Made by a program: the position numbers and the translations under genes | Assembly: GCF_030177895.1 (NCBI RefSeq) | Contig: NZ_CP123448.1 | Coordinates: 124,001-188,000, forward strand | Length of the DNA stretch: 64,000 nt | Source of the DNA: Kingella negevensis | GTDB lineage: Bacteria; Pseudomonadota; Gammaproteobacteria; Burkholderiales; Neisseriaceae | Reading direction: 5' to 3' | In this document: positions 43,315 to 52,335 of the stretch, in pieces | Layout of the letters: every line of letters begins with the position of its first letter | How positions within the stretch are numbered: the first letter of the stretch is position 1 | The notes under the pieces: generated by a model | What the model was told of the DNA's origin: nothing | Database searches by the model: none | The model's input: the letters and a program-made list of their open reading frames with translations, nothing else

Positions 43315-43674
43315 AAAAATATTATAAATCTAGAAATAAAAATCCTAATGATAATTTTGTTAAGTTAATACAAAAAGCTATTATATTTTCATATGCATCA
43401 GATATAAAAGGGGATTTAATTTCAGAGCATAAGAGAATTATGACAGTTTCAAGTAGATTAAATATCAATCACAATAAACTTGATAGGGTTTGCATTCTAG
43501 ATAAAGGAATAATTAATCCAGGTCAAGAGCTATATGCAAATGATGATGAAAACGCATTAGGCTTATTTATATACTAGTTTCTTAGGATTTGCACAAAGGG
43601 AATGCAAAAGGCGTTTACCTGTTCCATACGTAATGTATTTTGGGAGAATATCTCAAAATTGGAATCAAATATAG
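43311..43674 (+). pseudogene. broken hypothetical gene behind the MNT nucleotidyltransferase
   Basis: Starts by ATGA overlap as MKKYYKSRNKNPNDNFVKLI, runs 88 codons to a stop at 43575-43577 (...ENALGLFIY). A +1 shift near 43570 joins it to a convincing C-terminus, YTSFLGFAQRECKRRLPVPY then VMYFGRISQNWNQI-stop (43674). The stretch RVCILDKGIINPGQ and the RECKRRLPVPY..YFG ending recall DUF6602-type proteins, with low certainty; the N-terminal half seems shortened. Low GC compared with its neighbour suggests separate origin. Confidence 0.5.
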
Positions 43675-43701
43675 TTAATTAACAATAAAGTACAAGAAAT
43701 T

Positions 43702-44853
43702 ATGACAACCACCTACACCCTATTCACCACTTGCCCACGCGGTTTAGAACCCATCTTGGCGCAAGAATTACAACAACAAGGCTGCACCGACATCACCCCG
43801 ACAGACGGCGGCGTATCGTGCAAAGGCACACTTGCCCACGTTTACCGTGTGAATTTGCATTCGCGCACCGCCAGCCGCGTGTTGCTGCAACTCACACGCG
43901 CCACCTATCGCGGCGAAGACGACATTTACAAAGCTGCCAAAAATCTGAAATGGCAAGACTGGTTCAGCGTCAATCAAACATTCCGCGTGAAAGTGGAAGG
44001 CAAACGCGCTAACGTTAAAAGCCTTGATTTTATTGCGCTAAAAATCAAAGACGGTGTATGCGACCGATTCCGCGACCATTGCGGCGAACGCCCAAGCATT
44101 GACAAAGCGCGCCCAAATGTCCGCATTCACGCCTTTTTGGACGACCGCAACGTGTCCATTTTCATTGACACAAGCGGCGAAGCCTTGTTCAAACGCGGCT
44201 ACCGCCAAGGCACAGGCGAAGCCCCATTGCGCGAAAATTTGGCGGCAGGTTTGCTGTTGCTGGCTGGCTATGACGGCTCGCAGCCATTTCAAGACCCATT
44301 TTGCGGTAGTGGCACGATTGCGATTGAAGCAGCTTTGATTGCGCTGAACCGTGCGGCTGGATTAAATCGCCGTTTTGGTTTTGAGAATTTAGCGAATTTT
44401 GACAAAGCGTTATGGATTAAATTGAAAGCCGAAGCGCGTTCGCAAATCAAAGACAAACCGTTGGCAAAAATTAGCGCGTCAGACAACGACCGTTTTATGA
44501 CACGCGCCGCCAAAGAAAACGCGCAAGCGGCAGAAGTAGATATGTTTATTGAAATCAACACACTAGACGCGCAAGACACGCGCCCGAATGGCGAAAATGG
44601 CGTGGTTGTGTCCAATCCACCGTATGGGGTGCGATTGGCAGAAGTGCAGGCGTTGCACGCGCTTTATCCGCAGCTCGGTTCGTGGTTGAAACAGCATTAT
44701 GCTGGTTGGACGGCTGGTATGTTCACGGGCGATATGGAAATGCCGAAACTGATGCGTTTGAAACCGAAGCGTAAAATTCCATTATTTAACGGTAATTTAG
44801 ATTGTCGTTTATTCTTGTTTGACATGGTTTCAGGCAGCAATCGCGATAAATAA
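43702..44853 (+). CDS. THUMP-domain RNA N2-guanine methyltransferase
   Basis: 383 residues. N-terminal THUMP domain ([20 protein letters not shown]) for RNA binding, then a Rossmann methyltransferase with the AdoMet loop [20 protein letters not shown] and catalytic [12 protein letters not shown] (NPPY). This matches the N-terminal half of RlmL, the 23S rRNA m2G2445 methyltransferase, and YcbY-like single-module enzymes; exact rRNA target inferred. No clear ribosome site before the ATG. Followed by a DUS-pair terminator. Confidence 0.88.
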   Translation: MTTTYTLFTTCPRGLEPILAQELQQQGCTDITPTDGGVSCKGTLAHVYRVNLHSRTASRVLLQLTRATYRGEDDIYKAAKNLKWQDWFSVNQTFRVKVEGKRANVKSLDFIALKIKDGVCDRFRDHCGERPSIDKARPNVRIHAFLDDRNVSIFIDTSGEALFKRGYRQGTGEAPLRENLAAGLLLLAGYDGSQPFQDPFCGSGTIAIEAALIALNRAAGLNRRFGFENLANFDKALWIKLKAEARSQIKDKPLAKISASDNDRFMTRAAKENAQAAEVDMFIEINTLDAQDTRPNGENGVVVSNPPYGVRLAEVQALHALYPQLGSWLKQHYAGWTAGMFTGDMEMPKLMRLKPKRKIPLFNGNLDCRLFLFDMVSGSNRDK

Positions 44854-44897
44854 GTTTTCAGGCTGCGATGGATATTCATCGCAGCCTGAAAACTTTT
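44852..44897. terminator. bidirectional DUS-pair terminator
   Basis: AAGTTTTCAGGCTGCGATG pairs with CATCGCAGCCTGAAAACTT across 6 bases, between convergent genes. Confidence 0.85.
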
Positions 44898-45465
44898 AAC
44901 GGAATGGGTTTGTGAGAGACATGATGATGTAACCGCTTTGCATAAATAGCGTGAACAAAATACCGTATTCAAATTGTTCACGGCTGAAGATGTTGCTGCG
45001 TTCTTGATTGATTTTGCTGTGCAGGTGCAACATCAGCATTAGCGTGGCGGTGATGATGTACCATGCGCTTGGGTTAAGCATATAAAATTCAAGGAGTTTG
45101 GCAACCAGATAGCCACTCACGCCGTTTGGGTAAGTCGCCCATACCATTGCGATGAGCAGCAGATACACAATGTGCATGATGAGGCTAGACAGGGCAATCA
45201 GGCTTAACAGTTGGCTGCTGTTGAATTGCCATTTTTGGGGCGTATAGCGATGAAGTTGGTTGCACCAAAATATCAGGCTGCTGATAAAGATAAAGGCGTG
45301 CGTGATATTGAGTTGCAAGGGAGTGGTGAAGTGCAAAAAGGGCGGAAACTGGTAGGCAAGTAACACATATGCGCTAAGCCACAGCAATAAGCTGGTGATG
45401 AGCCAACTGAATTGGCGTGTGCGAAAGGACTCGATGATGAAAATAGTAGCAAATAATAATGACAT
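44896..45465 (-). CDS. multi-pass membrane protein of unknown function
   Basis: 189 residues with about five or six hydrophobic helices (for example FSWLITSLLLWLSAYVLLAY, SLIALSSLIMHIVYLLLIAM, AWYIITATLMLMLHLH). A charged cytosolic stretch (HSKINQERSNIFSREQFEYG) precedes the last helix. No family recognised and no ribosome site seen. It stands alone between two DUS terminators. Confidence 0.6.
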   Translation of the reverse strand: MSLLFATIFIIESFRTRQFSWLITSLLLWLSAYVLLAYQFPPFLHFTTPLQLNITHAFIFISSLIFWCNQLHRYTPQKWQFNSSQLLSLIALSSLIMHIVYLLLIAMVWATYPNGVSGYLVAKLLEFYMLNPSAWYIITATLMLMLHLHSKINQERSNIFSREQFEYGILFTLFMQSGYIIMSLTNPFR

Positions 45466-45488
45466 GGGATTTATGACTGTGTGATAGG

Positions 45489-45522
45489 AAAGCAGCCTGA
45501 AAAAATTTCAGGCTGCTTTTAT
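45489..45522. terminator. DUS-pair terminator after cycA
   Basis: AAAGCAGCCTGAAA and TTTCAGGCTGCTTTT form a tight stem with almost no loop, just past the cycA stop at 45532. Confidence 0.8.
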
Positions 45523-45531
45523 TGTGCAAAA

Positions 45532-46908
45532 TTATTTTTTCTTGAATTTTAACAAGTAAGCAATCGCCAAAATGGTAAACCAAACTGGGGTGTAAAGCAT
45601 GCCTTTGAGTGTGTCCGCATCGCGTGAGAATAAGCACAATGCGAAGAACAAGAACCCCAAACACACCCACGCCATCACTGCACCGCCTGGCATTTTGTAA
45701 GTGGATTTCGCGTGTTGTTCAGGCTGCGTTTTGTAGTATTTGATGTATGCCAGCAAAATCATGCTCCACACGAAAATGAAACCAATGCTGGAAATTGTGG
45801 TAACAATCGTGAAGACTTCCATGATATCGCCTTCTTGGTACGTCAAAACCAAACCTGCCAGCAACAATGCACAAGAGAACAATAGGGCAGGGGCTGGCAC
45901 GCCGTTAATGTTCAGTTTGCCAAAGATTTTTGGTGCGGCTTGGTTTTGCGCCAAACCGTACAGCATGCGGCCTGTTGAGAACACACCACCGTTAGCTGAG
46001 GACATGGCTGAGCTGAGTACCACCAAGTTAATCAAGCTGGCAGCGATTGGCACACCAATCAGGGTAAACATGTTCACAAATGGGCTGACTTTGGGATTTA
46101 CTTCGTCCCAAGGGGTAACCGTCATGATAATGGTCAAAGCCAACACGTAGAAAATCATAATGCGCACAGGAATGCGGTTAATGGCGGCTGGCAAGTTTTT
46201 GTAAGGGTCTTGTGTTTCTGCGGCGGCAGTACCCACCAATTCAATACCTAAAAAGGCAAACACGGCGATTTGGAACGCTGAGAAGAAACCGTCAATGCCA
46301 TGCGGGAAAATACCGCCAGGGCGCGACCACAAGTGTGTGAATGACGCTTGAACGCCTGTTTTCGGATTAACAAAGCCTGTGAAGATTAAATACAAGCCTG
46401 CGAGTACCAAGCCCACAATCGCCAAAATTTTAACCAATGCGAACCAGAATTCCATTTCGCCGAATGATTTTACCGTCAGCATGTTCATCAGACCCATGAA
46501 CAGAATGCAGACGAGACCTGGCAACCAAAGCGGTACATCAGCCCACCAGAATTGAACGTAGCCTGTAATGGCGACAATATCGGCAATCCCGATGACTACC
46601 CAGCAAAACCAGTAAGTCCAGCCGACAAAGAAACCTGCGCCTGGACCTAAAATATCGTAAGTGAAATCGGTGAACGATTTGTATTCTAAGTTTGAAAGCA
46701 ACAGTTCGCCCATCGCTCGCATCACGAAAAACAGGAAAAAACCAATCAAAACGTAAGTTAATAAGACAGAAGGTCCAGCTAAACTAATTGTTTTACCTGA
46801 ACCCATGAATAGACCTGTACCAATTGCGCCACCAATGGCGATAAGTTGCAAATGCCTATTTTTGAGATTGCGCTGCAATCCTTCTGATTGTTGTGGGCTG
46901 TTTTGCAT
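45532..46908 (-). CDS. cycA: D-serine/D-alanine/glycine transporter
   Basis: Proton-driven amino acid permease of the APC superfamily in the inner membrane. 458 residues with 12 predicted helices. The N-terminal RNLKNRHLQLIAIGGAIGTG and GSGKTISLAGPSVLLTYVLI signature and the SSAMSSANGGVFSTGRMLYG loop are typical of the CycA/AroP branch; GELLLSNLEYKSFTDFTYDI and the WTYWFCWVVIGIADIVAITG region point to CycA. Ribosome site AAAGG. Upstream, CACGGTT-A-AACCGTG (46943-46957) is a perfect inverted repeat that could be an operator. Confidence 0.88.
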   Translation of the reverse strand: MQNSPQQSEGLQRNLKNRHLQLIAIGGAIGTGLFMGSGKTISLAGPSVLLTYVLIGFFLFFVMRAMGELLLSNLEYKSFTDFTYDILGPGAGFFVGWTYWFCWVVIGIADIVAITGYVQFWWADVPLWLPGLVCILFMGLMNMLTVKSFGEMEFWFALVKILAIVGLVLAGLYLIFTGFVNPKTGVQASFTHLWSRPGGIFPHGIDGFFSAFQIAVFAFLGIELVGTAAAETQDPYKNLPAAINRIPVRIMIFYVLALTIIMTVTPWDEVNPKVSPFVNMFTLIGVPIAASLINLVVLSSAMSSANGGVFSTGRMLYGLAQNQAAPKIFGKLNINGVPAPALLFSCALLLAGLVLTYQEGDIMEVFTIVTTISSIGFIFVWSMILLAYIKYYKTQPEQHAKSTYKMPGGAVMAWVCLGFLFFALCLFSRDADTLKGMLYTPVWFTILAIAYLLKFKKK

Positions 46909-46942
46909 AAAATACCTTTGCTGAAAAATTGAAAAAGAAAAG

Positions 46943-46957
46943 CACGGTTAAACCGTG
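46943..46957. promoter_or_regulatory. palindrome upstream of cycA
   Basis: CACGGTT-A-AACCGTG, 35 bases before the cycA start. No regulator can be assigned. The rest of the gap (46909-47077) holds two direct DUS copies near 47033 and 47054. Confidence 0.3.
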
Positions 46958-47077
46958 TCTGCTAATTCATCAATATACCTGATATATATGAAATTCTGCA
47001 ACAAAATATTTACCCATTTTTGCAAAAATTTCAGGCAGCCTGAAAAGATAAGGCAGCCTGAAAATTAAAATAAAATG

Positions 47078-47817
47078 CTATTTATTTGCAAAATACTTAG
47101 ATTTAATTTCATCATATTTACCGTTCTCACGGATTTTCTTCAGTGAGCTATTGAGCAACGCAAGCGTTTGCGTGTCGCCTTTTCTCACGACTAAACCATA
47201 GTTTTCCACTGCAAAATCAGGAATGGTCAGTGTTTTGAAACCTTTGTTGCCATTGTTTTTAACGTAATGCTCAATCACTGCACTATCGCTAATCGACGTG
47301 TCCAGTCCGTCGCTTTCCACTTCTTTCATCAGCAACGGCACATTTTCAAAACGTGCGATTTTTTCACTGGTTGCGCCGAACAATTTTTGCGCGTTTTTCA
47401 GTTCGCCCAGCGAAGCGATGGTTTTATTTGGTGAAACCAAAACCACTTGCGTACCTGATAATACGGGTCGGAGAAATCCATAGTTTTTTTGCGGTCTTCA
47501 GTAATGGTTACTGTACCTGCCACAATGTCCGCATCGTCTGTGCTTAAGGCGGTAAATAAGCTATCCCATGGTTTGGTGCTGTATTCAATTTTGAAATTGC
47601 CAGCATCTGCTAAAGTGTACATCAAATCCACGTCAAAGCCTTGCACTTCTTGTTTTTCGTTGAGCGAATCAAACGGTGCAAATTGTGGATTGGTAACGAC
47701 TTTTAAAACTTTGGGCGTGTTTGTGCCTGAAGCGGCGTTTTGAGAAGAGGATTGATTACCACAAGCTGCAAGCGCAAGTGTGGCAAAAGATACGGCTAAC
47801 CATTTGTTGGTATTCAT
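47078..47817 (-). pseudogene. amino acid ABC transporter binding protein, frameshifted copy
   Basis: N-terminal part MNTNKWLAVSFATLALAACG (lipobox) through VTNPQFAPFDSLNEKQEVQG to MDFSDPYYQV. Then one missing base near 47449 shifts the frame; the rest (VVLVSPNKTIASLGELK, KLFGATSEKIARFENVPLLM, NYGLVVRKGDTQTLALLNSS) lies in the next frame. Against the intact neighbour a further 13-16 residues (the KVGVVTGNTGDFA region) are deleted, which would remove part of the ligand cleft. A duplicate of the next gene in decay. Confidence 0.85.
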
Positions 47818-47948
47818 GATTGTTTCCTTATTTAATTTGAAGCAAAGTGATAGCTACAAACTTAAATCAAGAACCACAGCTATCCGAAAAAGATTTGGTT
47901 TTCAGGCTGCGTGAATATTTCAGGCAGCCTGAAAGAATTTATACCGAA

Positions 47949-48767
47949 TTATTTGGCAAAATATTTCGCTTCAATTTCAGCGTATTTGCCGTTTTCACGG
48001 ATTTTTTTCAACGAGTCGTTCAGCAACCTTAATGTTGCTTCATCATCTTTTCGGACAGCGATACCATAGTTTTCAACTGTGAAATCAGGCACTTCAAGCA
48101 TTTTAAAATCAGTTTTATTATTGTTCTTGATGTAGTATGCAACCACTGCGCTGTCGCTAATGCCAGCGTCCACGCCGCCGTTTTCTACTTCTTTAATCAT
48201 TACTGGTGCGCTGTCAAAACGTGCGATTTGTGAGCTAGTCGCGCCAAAGATTTTTTGTGCTGCAAAGTCGCCAGTATTGCCTGTTACCACGCCTACTTTT
48301 GACATTTTTTTCAGATCTTCAATAGAGTTCACGGTTTTGCTTGGAGGAACCATTACCACTTGTGTGATTTTGTAGTATGGCTCTGTGAAGTTTACGGTTG
48401 CTTTGCGTTCGTCTGTAATCGTAATTGCGGCAATTAACGCGTCCACGTCGCTATTTGCCAATGATGGGAACAAGCTATCCCAAGGTTTGTGGGAAAATTC
48501 CACTTGGAAACCACCTGCTTCGCCCATGGCACGCATCACGTCAATATCAAAACCTTGAACTTCTTTGGTTTCGGTTAATGATTCAAACGGGGCAAATTCC
48601 GCGTTTGTGCCAACGCGCAAAACTTTGCCTGCTGGTGCGGAAGCGGTTGCGTTATTGTTATTGGCTGGTGCAGAACCAGTTTGGGCTGCTGAGTTGCCAC
48701 TGCTACCGCCACAAGCGCTTAGCACAGCACACGAGACAGCAAGTGCTAAATATTTCTTCAACTTCAT
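47949..48767 (-). CDS. amino acid ABC transporter substrate-binding lipoprotein
   Basis: 272 residues, family 3 solute-binding protein. Signal peptide with lipobox LSACGG, then VLRVGTNAEFAPFESL, the conserved EVQGFDIDVMRAMGEAG and FSHKPWDSLFPSLANSDVDA segments, and the C-terminal LRLLNDSLKKIRENGKYAEI. Binds a polar amino acid in the periplasm or on the outer face; permease and ATPase genes are not here. Ribosome site AAAGGAA. Paralogue of the decayed copy downstream. Confidence 0.9.
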   Translation of the reverse strand: MKLKKYLALAVSCAVLSACGGSSGNSAAQTGSAPANNNNATASAPAGKVLRVGTNAEFAPFESLTETKEVQGFDIDVMRAMGEAGGFQVEFSHKPWDSLFPSLANSDVDALIAAITITDERKATVNFTEPYYKITQVVMVPPSKTVNSIEDLKKMSKVGVVTGNTGDFAAQKIFGATSSQIARFDSAPVMIKEVENGGVDAGISDSAVVAYYIKNNNKTDFKMLEVPDFTVENYGIAVRKDDEATLRLLNDSLKKIRENGKYAEIEAKYFAK

Positions 48768-48825
48768 AAAAGTCGTTCCTTTTCTAAAAAATAAAACAAA
48801 ATATTTTCAGGCTGCCTGAAAATAT

Positions 48826-48857
48826 TTTGACCTGTTTCGGAATTGAAACAGGTCAAA
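48826..48857 (-). terminator. hairpin upstream of the binding-protein gene
   Basis: TTTGACCTGTTTC and GAAACAGGTCAAA form a perfect 13-base stem with a 6-base loop. It would end the transcript of the broken secreted-protein gene. A near-perfect DUS palindrome (48800-48829) adjoins it. Confidence 0.6.
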
Positions 48858-48923
48858 TGATTGTAGCACCATTTTGTTAAAATGGGTTAAATTATTTTTT
48901 CAGGCTGCCTGAATATTAAAAAA

Positions 48924-49304
48924 CTATCTTATATGGAAACTAGTGCCTTCTACACTCAATTTGCATGGTTTATACAAACCTAAATAAATGTCATTGCAGG
49001 CGTTGATTGCGTCGTTCTGTGCGCCGCCAAAAACATAGCTTTGTCGATTGCCTTTTGAATCATAAAAACCATCAGTAGATTGATAGTTTTTTTTGGAAGA
49101 AAAAGGGTTTGCCGTTTTTAGTTCATTGCAGGACGATTGTAACCACTATTGTTATAACCATTATTTTGCTGTTGTTGCGGCAAAATAATATTGTGATAAA
49201 CACAAGCATTATAATTTGGGTCGATTGGATTACATGCCATTGCTGACTGACTCAGTCCACCAAACGCGCCAATAAACATCATGGCTGATAAGAAATTTCT
49301 TCAT
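48924..49304 (-). pseudogene. secreted Gln/Asn-rich protein gene in three frames
   Basis: A good ribosome site (AGGAG) precedes MKKFLIS at 49304. A shift leads to MMFIGAFGGLSQSAMACNPI (signal peptide, then Cys), DPNYNACVYHNIILPQQQQN, GYNNSGYNRP; after a stop a third frame gives ELKTANPFSSKKNYQSTDGF, YDSKGNRQSYVFGGAQNDAI and NACNDIYLGLYKPCKLSVEG, ending HIR at 48924. Four Cys suggest disulfides in an exported protein. No family recognised. Two frameshifts inactivate it. Confidence 0.6.
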
Positions 49305-49395
49305 GGAATGGCTCCTGTTGGGTTAGAGAAGTTTTGATGTTAGCAAGATTTTTTGAACCGTGAAATATTTTTCAATATTTCAGGCAGCCTGAAAA

Positions 49396-50535
49396 CTAAC
49401 CCCGATTATTCGCTTTCAAATATTGCTGCACGGCGTTGGCAATAGCCACAGCTAATTTGCGGCGAAACTCTGCGGAATTGAGCTGCTTCTCTTCTTCGCG
49501 GTTTGACAAGAAACCGAGTTCAATCAGCGCAGACGGCACGTCAATCGAGCGCAATACAACAAAATCGCCTGTTTCCACCGTGCTTTTGCGCACTTTCGCG
49601 GTGCGTGAAATGTGGCGCAAGATTAAGTTGCCAAGACGTGTGCTATCGGCGTTGGTTTGCGCTTGCATCATGTCGGTCAAAATCGCGTCCACATCTTTAT
49701 TGCCAACGCTGGGCAAGCCTGCCACTAAGTCCGCGCCGTTTTCGGATTGGGCGAGTTTGCGCGCGCGTTCGCTGTTGGCGCGACCCCACACGAAAACATC
49801 TGCGCCGCGTAAGTTGCTGACATCGGACGCGTTGGCGTGGATAGAAAGGAAGATGTCGGCGTTTACGCTGTGGGCATGTTGGCGGCGCGTGGTGAGCGGC
49901 ACGAAGTTGTCAGCAATGCGTGTCATGTGGACGGCGTAACCTTTGCTTTCTAATTGGCGTTTGAGTTCTTGCGCGGTGGCGAGAACGATGGTTTTTTCTT
50001 TGCTGCCTGCTGCGCCTGTTGTGCCTGGGTCTTTGCCGCCATGTCCTGCGTCAATCATAATGATGGGGCGACGGGCTTTGCTGGTGTTGGCGGGTTTTGC
50101 GCTGGTGTTGGCTTGGTTGGCGGCGGTAAGTTCAAGCTGCAATTGATTTTTCAGGCTGCTTGCTTTGACTTTTACGGGGCGTTTTAAGTCGAACACGATG
50201 CGTAGGGTGTTTTCGTCTTTTTGACCAATTCGCACGTTGTTAATCCAGCTTTTGGCAGCCTGAATGTTCTTGCTGAGTGATTTGAGCGCGTTATTATTTT
50301 TGACGTTGTTTAAATCAATCACGAGTTGCGCGGGTTTGCTGTTGGTGAAGTGCTGATAGCTGGGGCGTTGCTCGGTTTCAATGATGATTTTGGCGCGATT
50401 GTTATCTGCGGTGATTTTGTTGGAGACAACGCTGTTTTCAGGCTGCTTTTTGGTGGCGGAAACGGCGGCTTTGGCAAACAGTGAACCTGCTGCTAGGGTA
50501 ATTAGTTTGCGGCGGTTGAGTATGTTGTTTGCCAT
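49396..50535 (-). CDS. amiC: N-acetylmuramoyl-L-alanine amidase
   Basis: Zinc amidase that cuts septal peptidoglycan during daughter-cell separation. 379 residues from MANNILNRRKLITLAAG, a twin-arginine (Tat) signal as known for AmiC. An AMIN domain follows (QHFTNSKPAQLVIDLNNVKN, WINNVRIGQKDENTLRIVFD), then amidase_3 with MIDAGHGGKDPGTTG (zinc His), the later DIFLSIHANASDV (zinc His) and SALIELGFLSNREEE (catalytic Glu). The frame opens further upstream but that part overlaps tsaE and lacks a signal. Starts inside tsaE (34-base overlap), as in Neisseria. Confidence 0.94.
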   Translation of the reverse strand: MANNILNRRKLITLAAGSLFAKAAVSATKKQPENSVVSNKITADNNRAKIIIETEQRPSYQHFTNSKPAQLVIDLNNVKNNNALKSLSKNIQAAKSWINNVRIGQKDENTLRIVFDLKRPVKVKASSLKNQLQLELTAANQANTSAKPANTSKARRPIIMIDAGHGGKDPGTTGAAGSKEKTIVLATAQELKRQLESKGYAVHMTRIADNFVPLTTRRQHAHSVNADIFLSIHANASDVSNLRGADVFVWGRANSERARKLAQSENGADLVAGLPSVGNKDVDAILTDMMQAQTNADSTRLGNLILRHISRTAKVRKSTVETGDFVVLRSIDVPSALIELGFLSNREEEKQLNSAEFRRKLAVAIANAVQQYLKANNRG

Positions 50536-50978
50536 TGTGCAAGTTCCTTTTGGGCGTTTGGGGTTTGGGCGTGAATGATGCATTGTCGCCCGTTGTCTTG
50601 GTGGGTAAATTCGATGATGTAATCGGGGGCTGGGACGTAATCGCTGCCTTGTTGCGCCCATTCGATTAGGCAGAGGCTGTTGGGGGTGAGGTCGTCTAAA
50701 CCTGCGTCTTCCCATTCTTCGGCGGTGGAGAAACGGTATAAATCGAAATGGTTGATGGTGATTTCAGGCAGCGTGTAGCTTTCTACAATGGCGTAGGTGG
50801 GGCTTTTGACTGTGCCTGTGTGTCCCATGCCGCGCAGTAAGCCGCGTGTGAAGGTGGTTTTGCCTGCGCCTAAATCACCGTTTAGGTAAACGATGGCGGG
50901 GGCGCGGAATAGGGCGGCGCATTGTCTGCCGAATTGAATGGTGGCGGTTTCGTCTGCGAGAAATTGGGTGTATGGCAT
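50502..50978 (-). CDS. tsaE: tRNA threonylcarbamoyladenosine ATPase
   Basis: Partner of TsaB/TsaD in making the t6A37 modification of ANN-decoding tRNAs. 158 residues from MPYTQFLADETATIQFG: Walker A VYLNGDLGAGKTTFTRGLL, then KSPTYAIVESY, NHFDLYRF and the Walker B-like LCLIEWAQQG. An upstream extension of the frame (to 51197) runs through a DUS hairpin and is rejected. Translationally coupled to amiC. Confidence 0.94.
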   Translation of the reverse strand: MPYTQFLADETATIQFGRQCAALFRAPAIVYLNGDLGAGKTTFTRGLLRGMGHTGTVKSPTYAIVESYTLPEITINHFDLYRFSTAEEWEDAGLDDLTPNSLCLIEWAQQGSDYVPAPDYIIEFTHQDNGRQCIIHAQTPNAQKELAQWQTTYSTAAN

Positions 50979-51047
50979 GATGATTTTGCTGCGGAAAATT
51001 TTGGGGTGGGTATTATAGGTTATGGGACGGAGATTGTTAAGATTTGT

Positions 51048-51093
51048 TTTCAGGCTGCAATGTGGCATTGCGCTGCTATATTGCAGCCTGAAA
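51048..51093. terminator. inverted DUS pair between exbD and tsaE
   Basis: TTTTCAGGCTGCAAT and ATTGCAGCCTGAAAA face each other across 16 bases. There is no strong T run; it may be part of the exbD termination region. Confidence 0.5.
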
Positions 51094-51123
51094 AATGTCG
51101 GATTCAAGAATCCGACCTGCCAT

Positions 51124-51170
51124 AAAGTTTTCAGGCTGCCTGAATATTCATTCGGCAGCCTGAAAACTTT
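51124..51170 (-). terminator. DUS-pair terminator overlapping the exbD stop
   Basis: AAAGTTTTCAGGCTGCC and GGCAGCCTGAAAACTTT form a long stem that begins at the exbD stop codon (51169-51171). Confidence 0.75.
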
Positions 51171-51609
51171 ATTTTCCTGATTTTGCTTCCATATCAAAAG
51201 ATACTTTGCTTAATCCTGCTTCTCGTGCTGAATTGAGAACGTTGGCAACGTGTTCATAAGCCACGTTCTTATCAGCAGCAATTGCGATAATCGTATCAGG
51301 GTCTTGTTTGGCTATGGCTTCAAATTCTTTGCGAAGCGCATCTAAATCAACTGGTGTGGTTGAATTTGCACCTACAACGTATTGTCCTGAAATATTCACA
51401 GAGATTTGCATGGGCTTCACATTTTTCTTGGTGTCAGCTTGTCCTTGCTTGTTCGCAATTGGCAAATTCAAAGGTACAGAATGCGTCAGCACAGGCATGG
51501 TAATCATGAACACAATCAGCAACACCAACATCACATCTACTAAAGGCGTTACGTTGATTTCGCTCATTGGCGAATCGTCGCCGTCATCGTTAAAAGAACC
51601 AAAAGACAT
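51169..51609 (-). CDS. exbD: TonB-system energising protein ExbD
   Basis: 146 residues. One N-terminal membrane helix (VTPLVDVMLVLLIVFMITMP) carrying the essential Asp, then a periplasmic domain (QISVNISGQYVVG, DPDTIIAIAADKNVAYEHVA). With ExbB it passes the proton-motive force to TonB. Ribosome site GGAA. Third gene of tonB-exbB-exbD, 3 bases after exbB. Confidence 0.93.
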   Translation of the reverse strand: MSFGSFNDDGDDSPMSEINVTPLVDVMLVLLIVFMITMPVLTHSVPLNLPIANKQGQADTKKNVKPMQISVNISGQYVVGANSTTPVDLDALRKEFEAIAKQDPDTIIAIAADKNVAYEHVANVLNSAREAGLSKVSFDMEAKSGK

Positions 51610-51612
51610 GGC

Positions 51613-52284
51613 TTATTCCTTATCTGCTTGTTTACCGTTGATTAACTGAACGTGCAAATCATGCGCGAAGTTGTGAATGGTGCGCGACAATTTTTTGTTG
51701 CTACGCATAAAGAAGTTGTATGCCAACACGGCTGGAATCGCCACAAACAGACCCACCGCAGTCGCTACCAATGCTTCGCCGATTGGACCTGATACTTCGG
51801 CAATGCTCATTTGACCGCTTTTGCTGATGTTAATCAAGGCGTGGTAAATCCCCCAAACCGTTCCCAACAAACCGATAAACGGTGCAGTTGAACCCACAGT
51901 TGCCAACACAATCATGCCACCGTCAAATTGGCTCAAGATTTTGCCTGTGCTGTGGCGCAATTCGCGTTCTAAATAGGCGTTGCGTGGCAAGCTAGCAGAA
52001 AGCATGTCTTGCTGTGTGGCATTGAAACGGCGATTGGCGTTTAAGCCGTCCAAAAACAATTCGCTGATGGGCGCCTCAATTTGTTTGGCTTGTTGCTCGG
52101 CAGCTTCTAAATCGGCTGAAGACCAAATGGCTTGTTTGGCCGTACGATTGGCTTTTTTGGTGCTGATTTGTTTCAGGCTGCGTAACAAGATAATTGTCCA
52201 TGTGGCGATGCTCATGGCAATCAAACAAAGAAAAACGCCAATCAAAACTGGGTCGCCACTTTTAAATACTAATCCTAAATTCAT
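51613..52284 (-). CDS. exbB: TonB-system energising protein ExbB
   Basis: 223 residues, MotA/TolQ/ExbB proton channel family. Three helices: GVFLCLIAMSIATWTIILLR, VLATVGSTAPFIGLLGTVWG, then GEALVATAVGLFVAIPAVLA. The conserved PFIGLLGTVWGIYHALINIS block and AEVSGPIGEALVATA are typical. Forms the pentameric channel of the TonB motor in the inner membrane. Lies between tonB and exbD in one operon. Confidence 0.94.
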   Translation of the reverse strand: MNLGLVFKSGDPVLIGVFLCLIAMSIATWTIILLRSLKQISTKKANRTAKQAIWSSADLEAAEQQAKQIEAPISELFLDGLNANRRFNATQQDMLSASLPRNAYLERELRHSTGKILSQFDGGMIVLATVGSTAPFIGLLGTVWGIYHALINISKSGQMSIAEVSGPIGEALVATAVGLFVAIPAVLAYNFFMRSNKKLSRTIHNFAHDLHVQLINGKQADKE

Positions 52285-52335
52285 GTGTTTACTTTCATTG
52301 ATAAAGTTAAAGCAGTTTTCACGCTGCCTGAAAAA

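Noticed and set aside
43311..43577. HepT toxin partner of the MNT gene
   Set aside because: Sequence lacks the RxxxxH motif and helical pattern of HEPN proteins.
46909..47077. Glycine riboswitch ahead of cycA
   Set aside because: None of the conserved aptamer blocks is visible; only a short palindrome.
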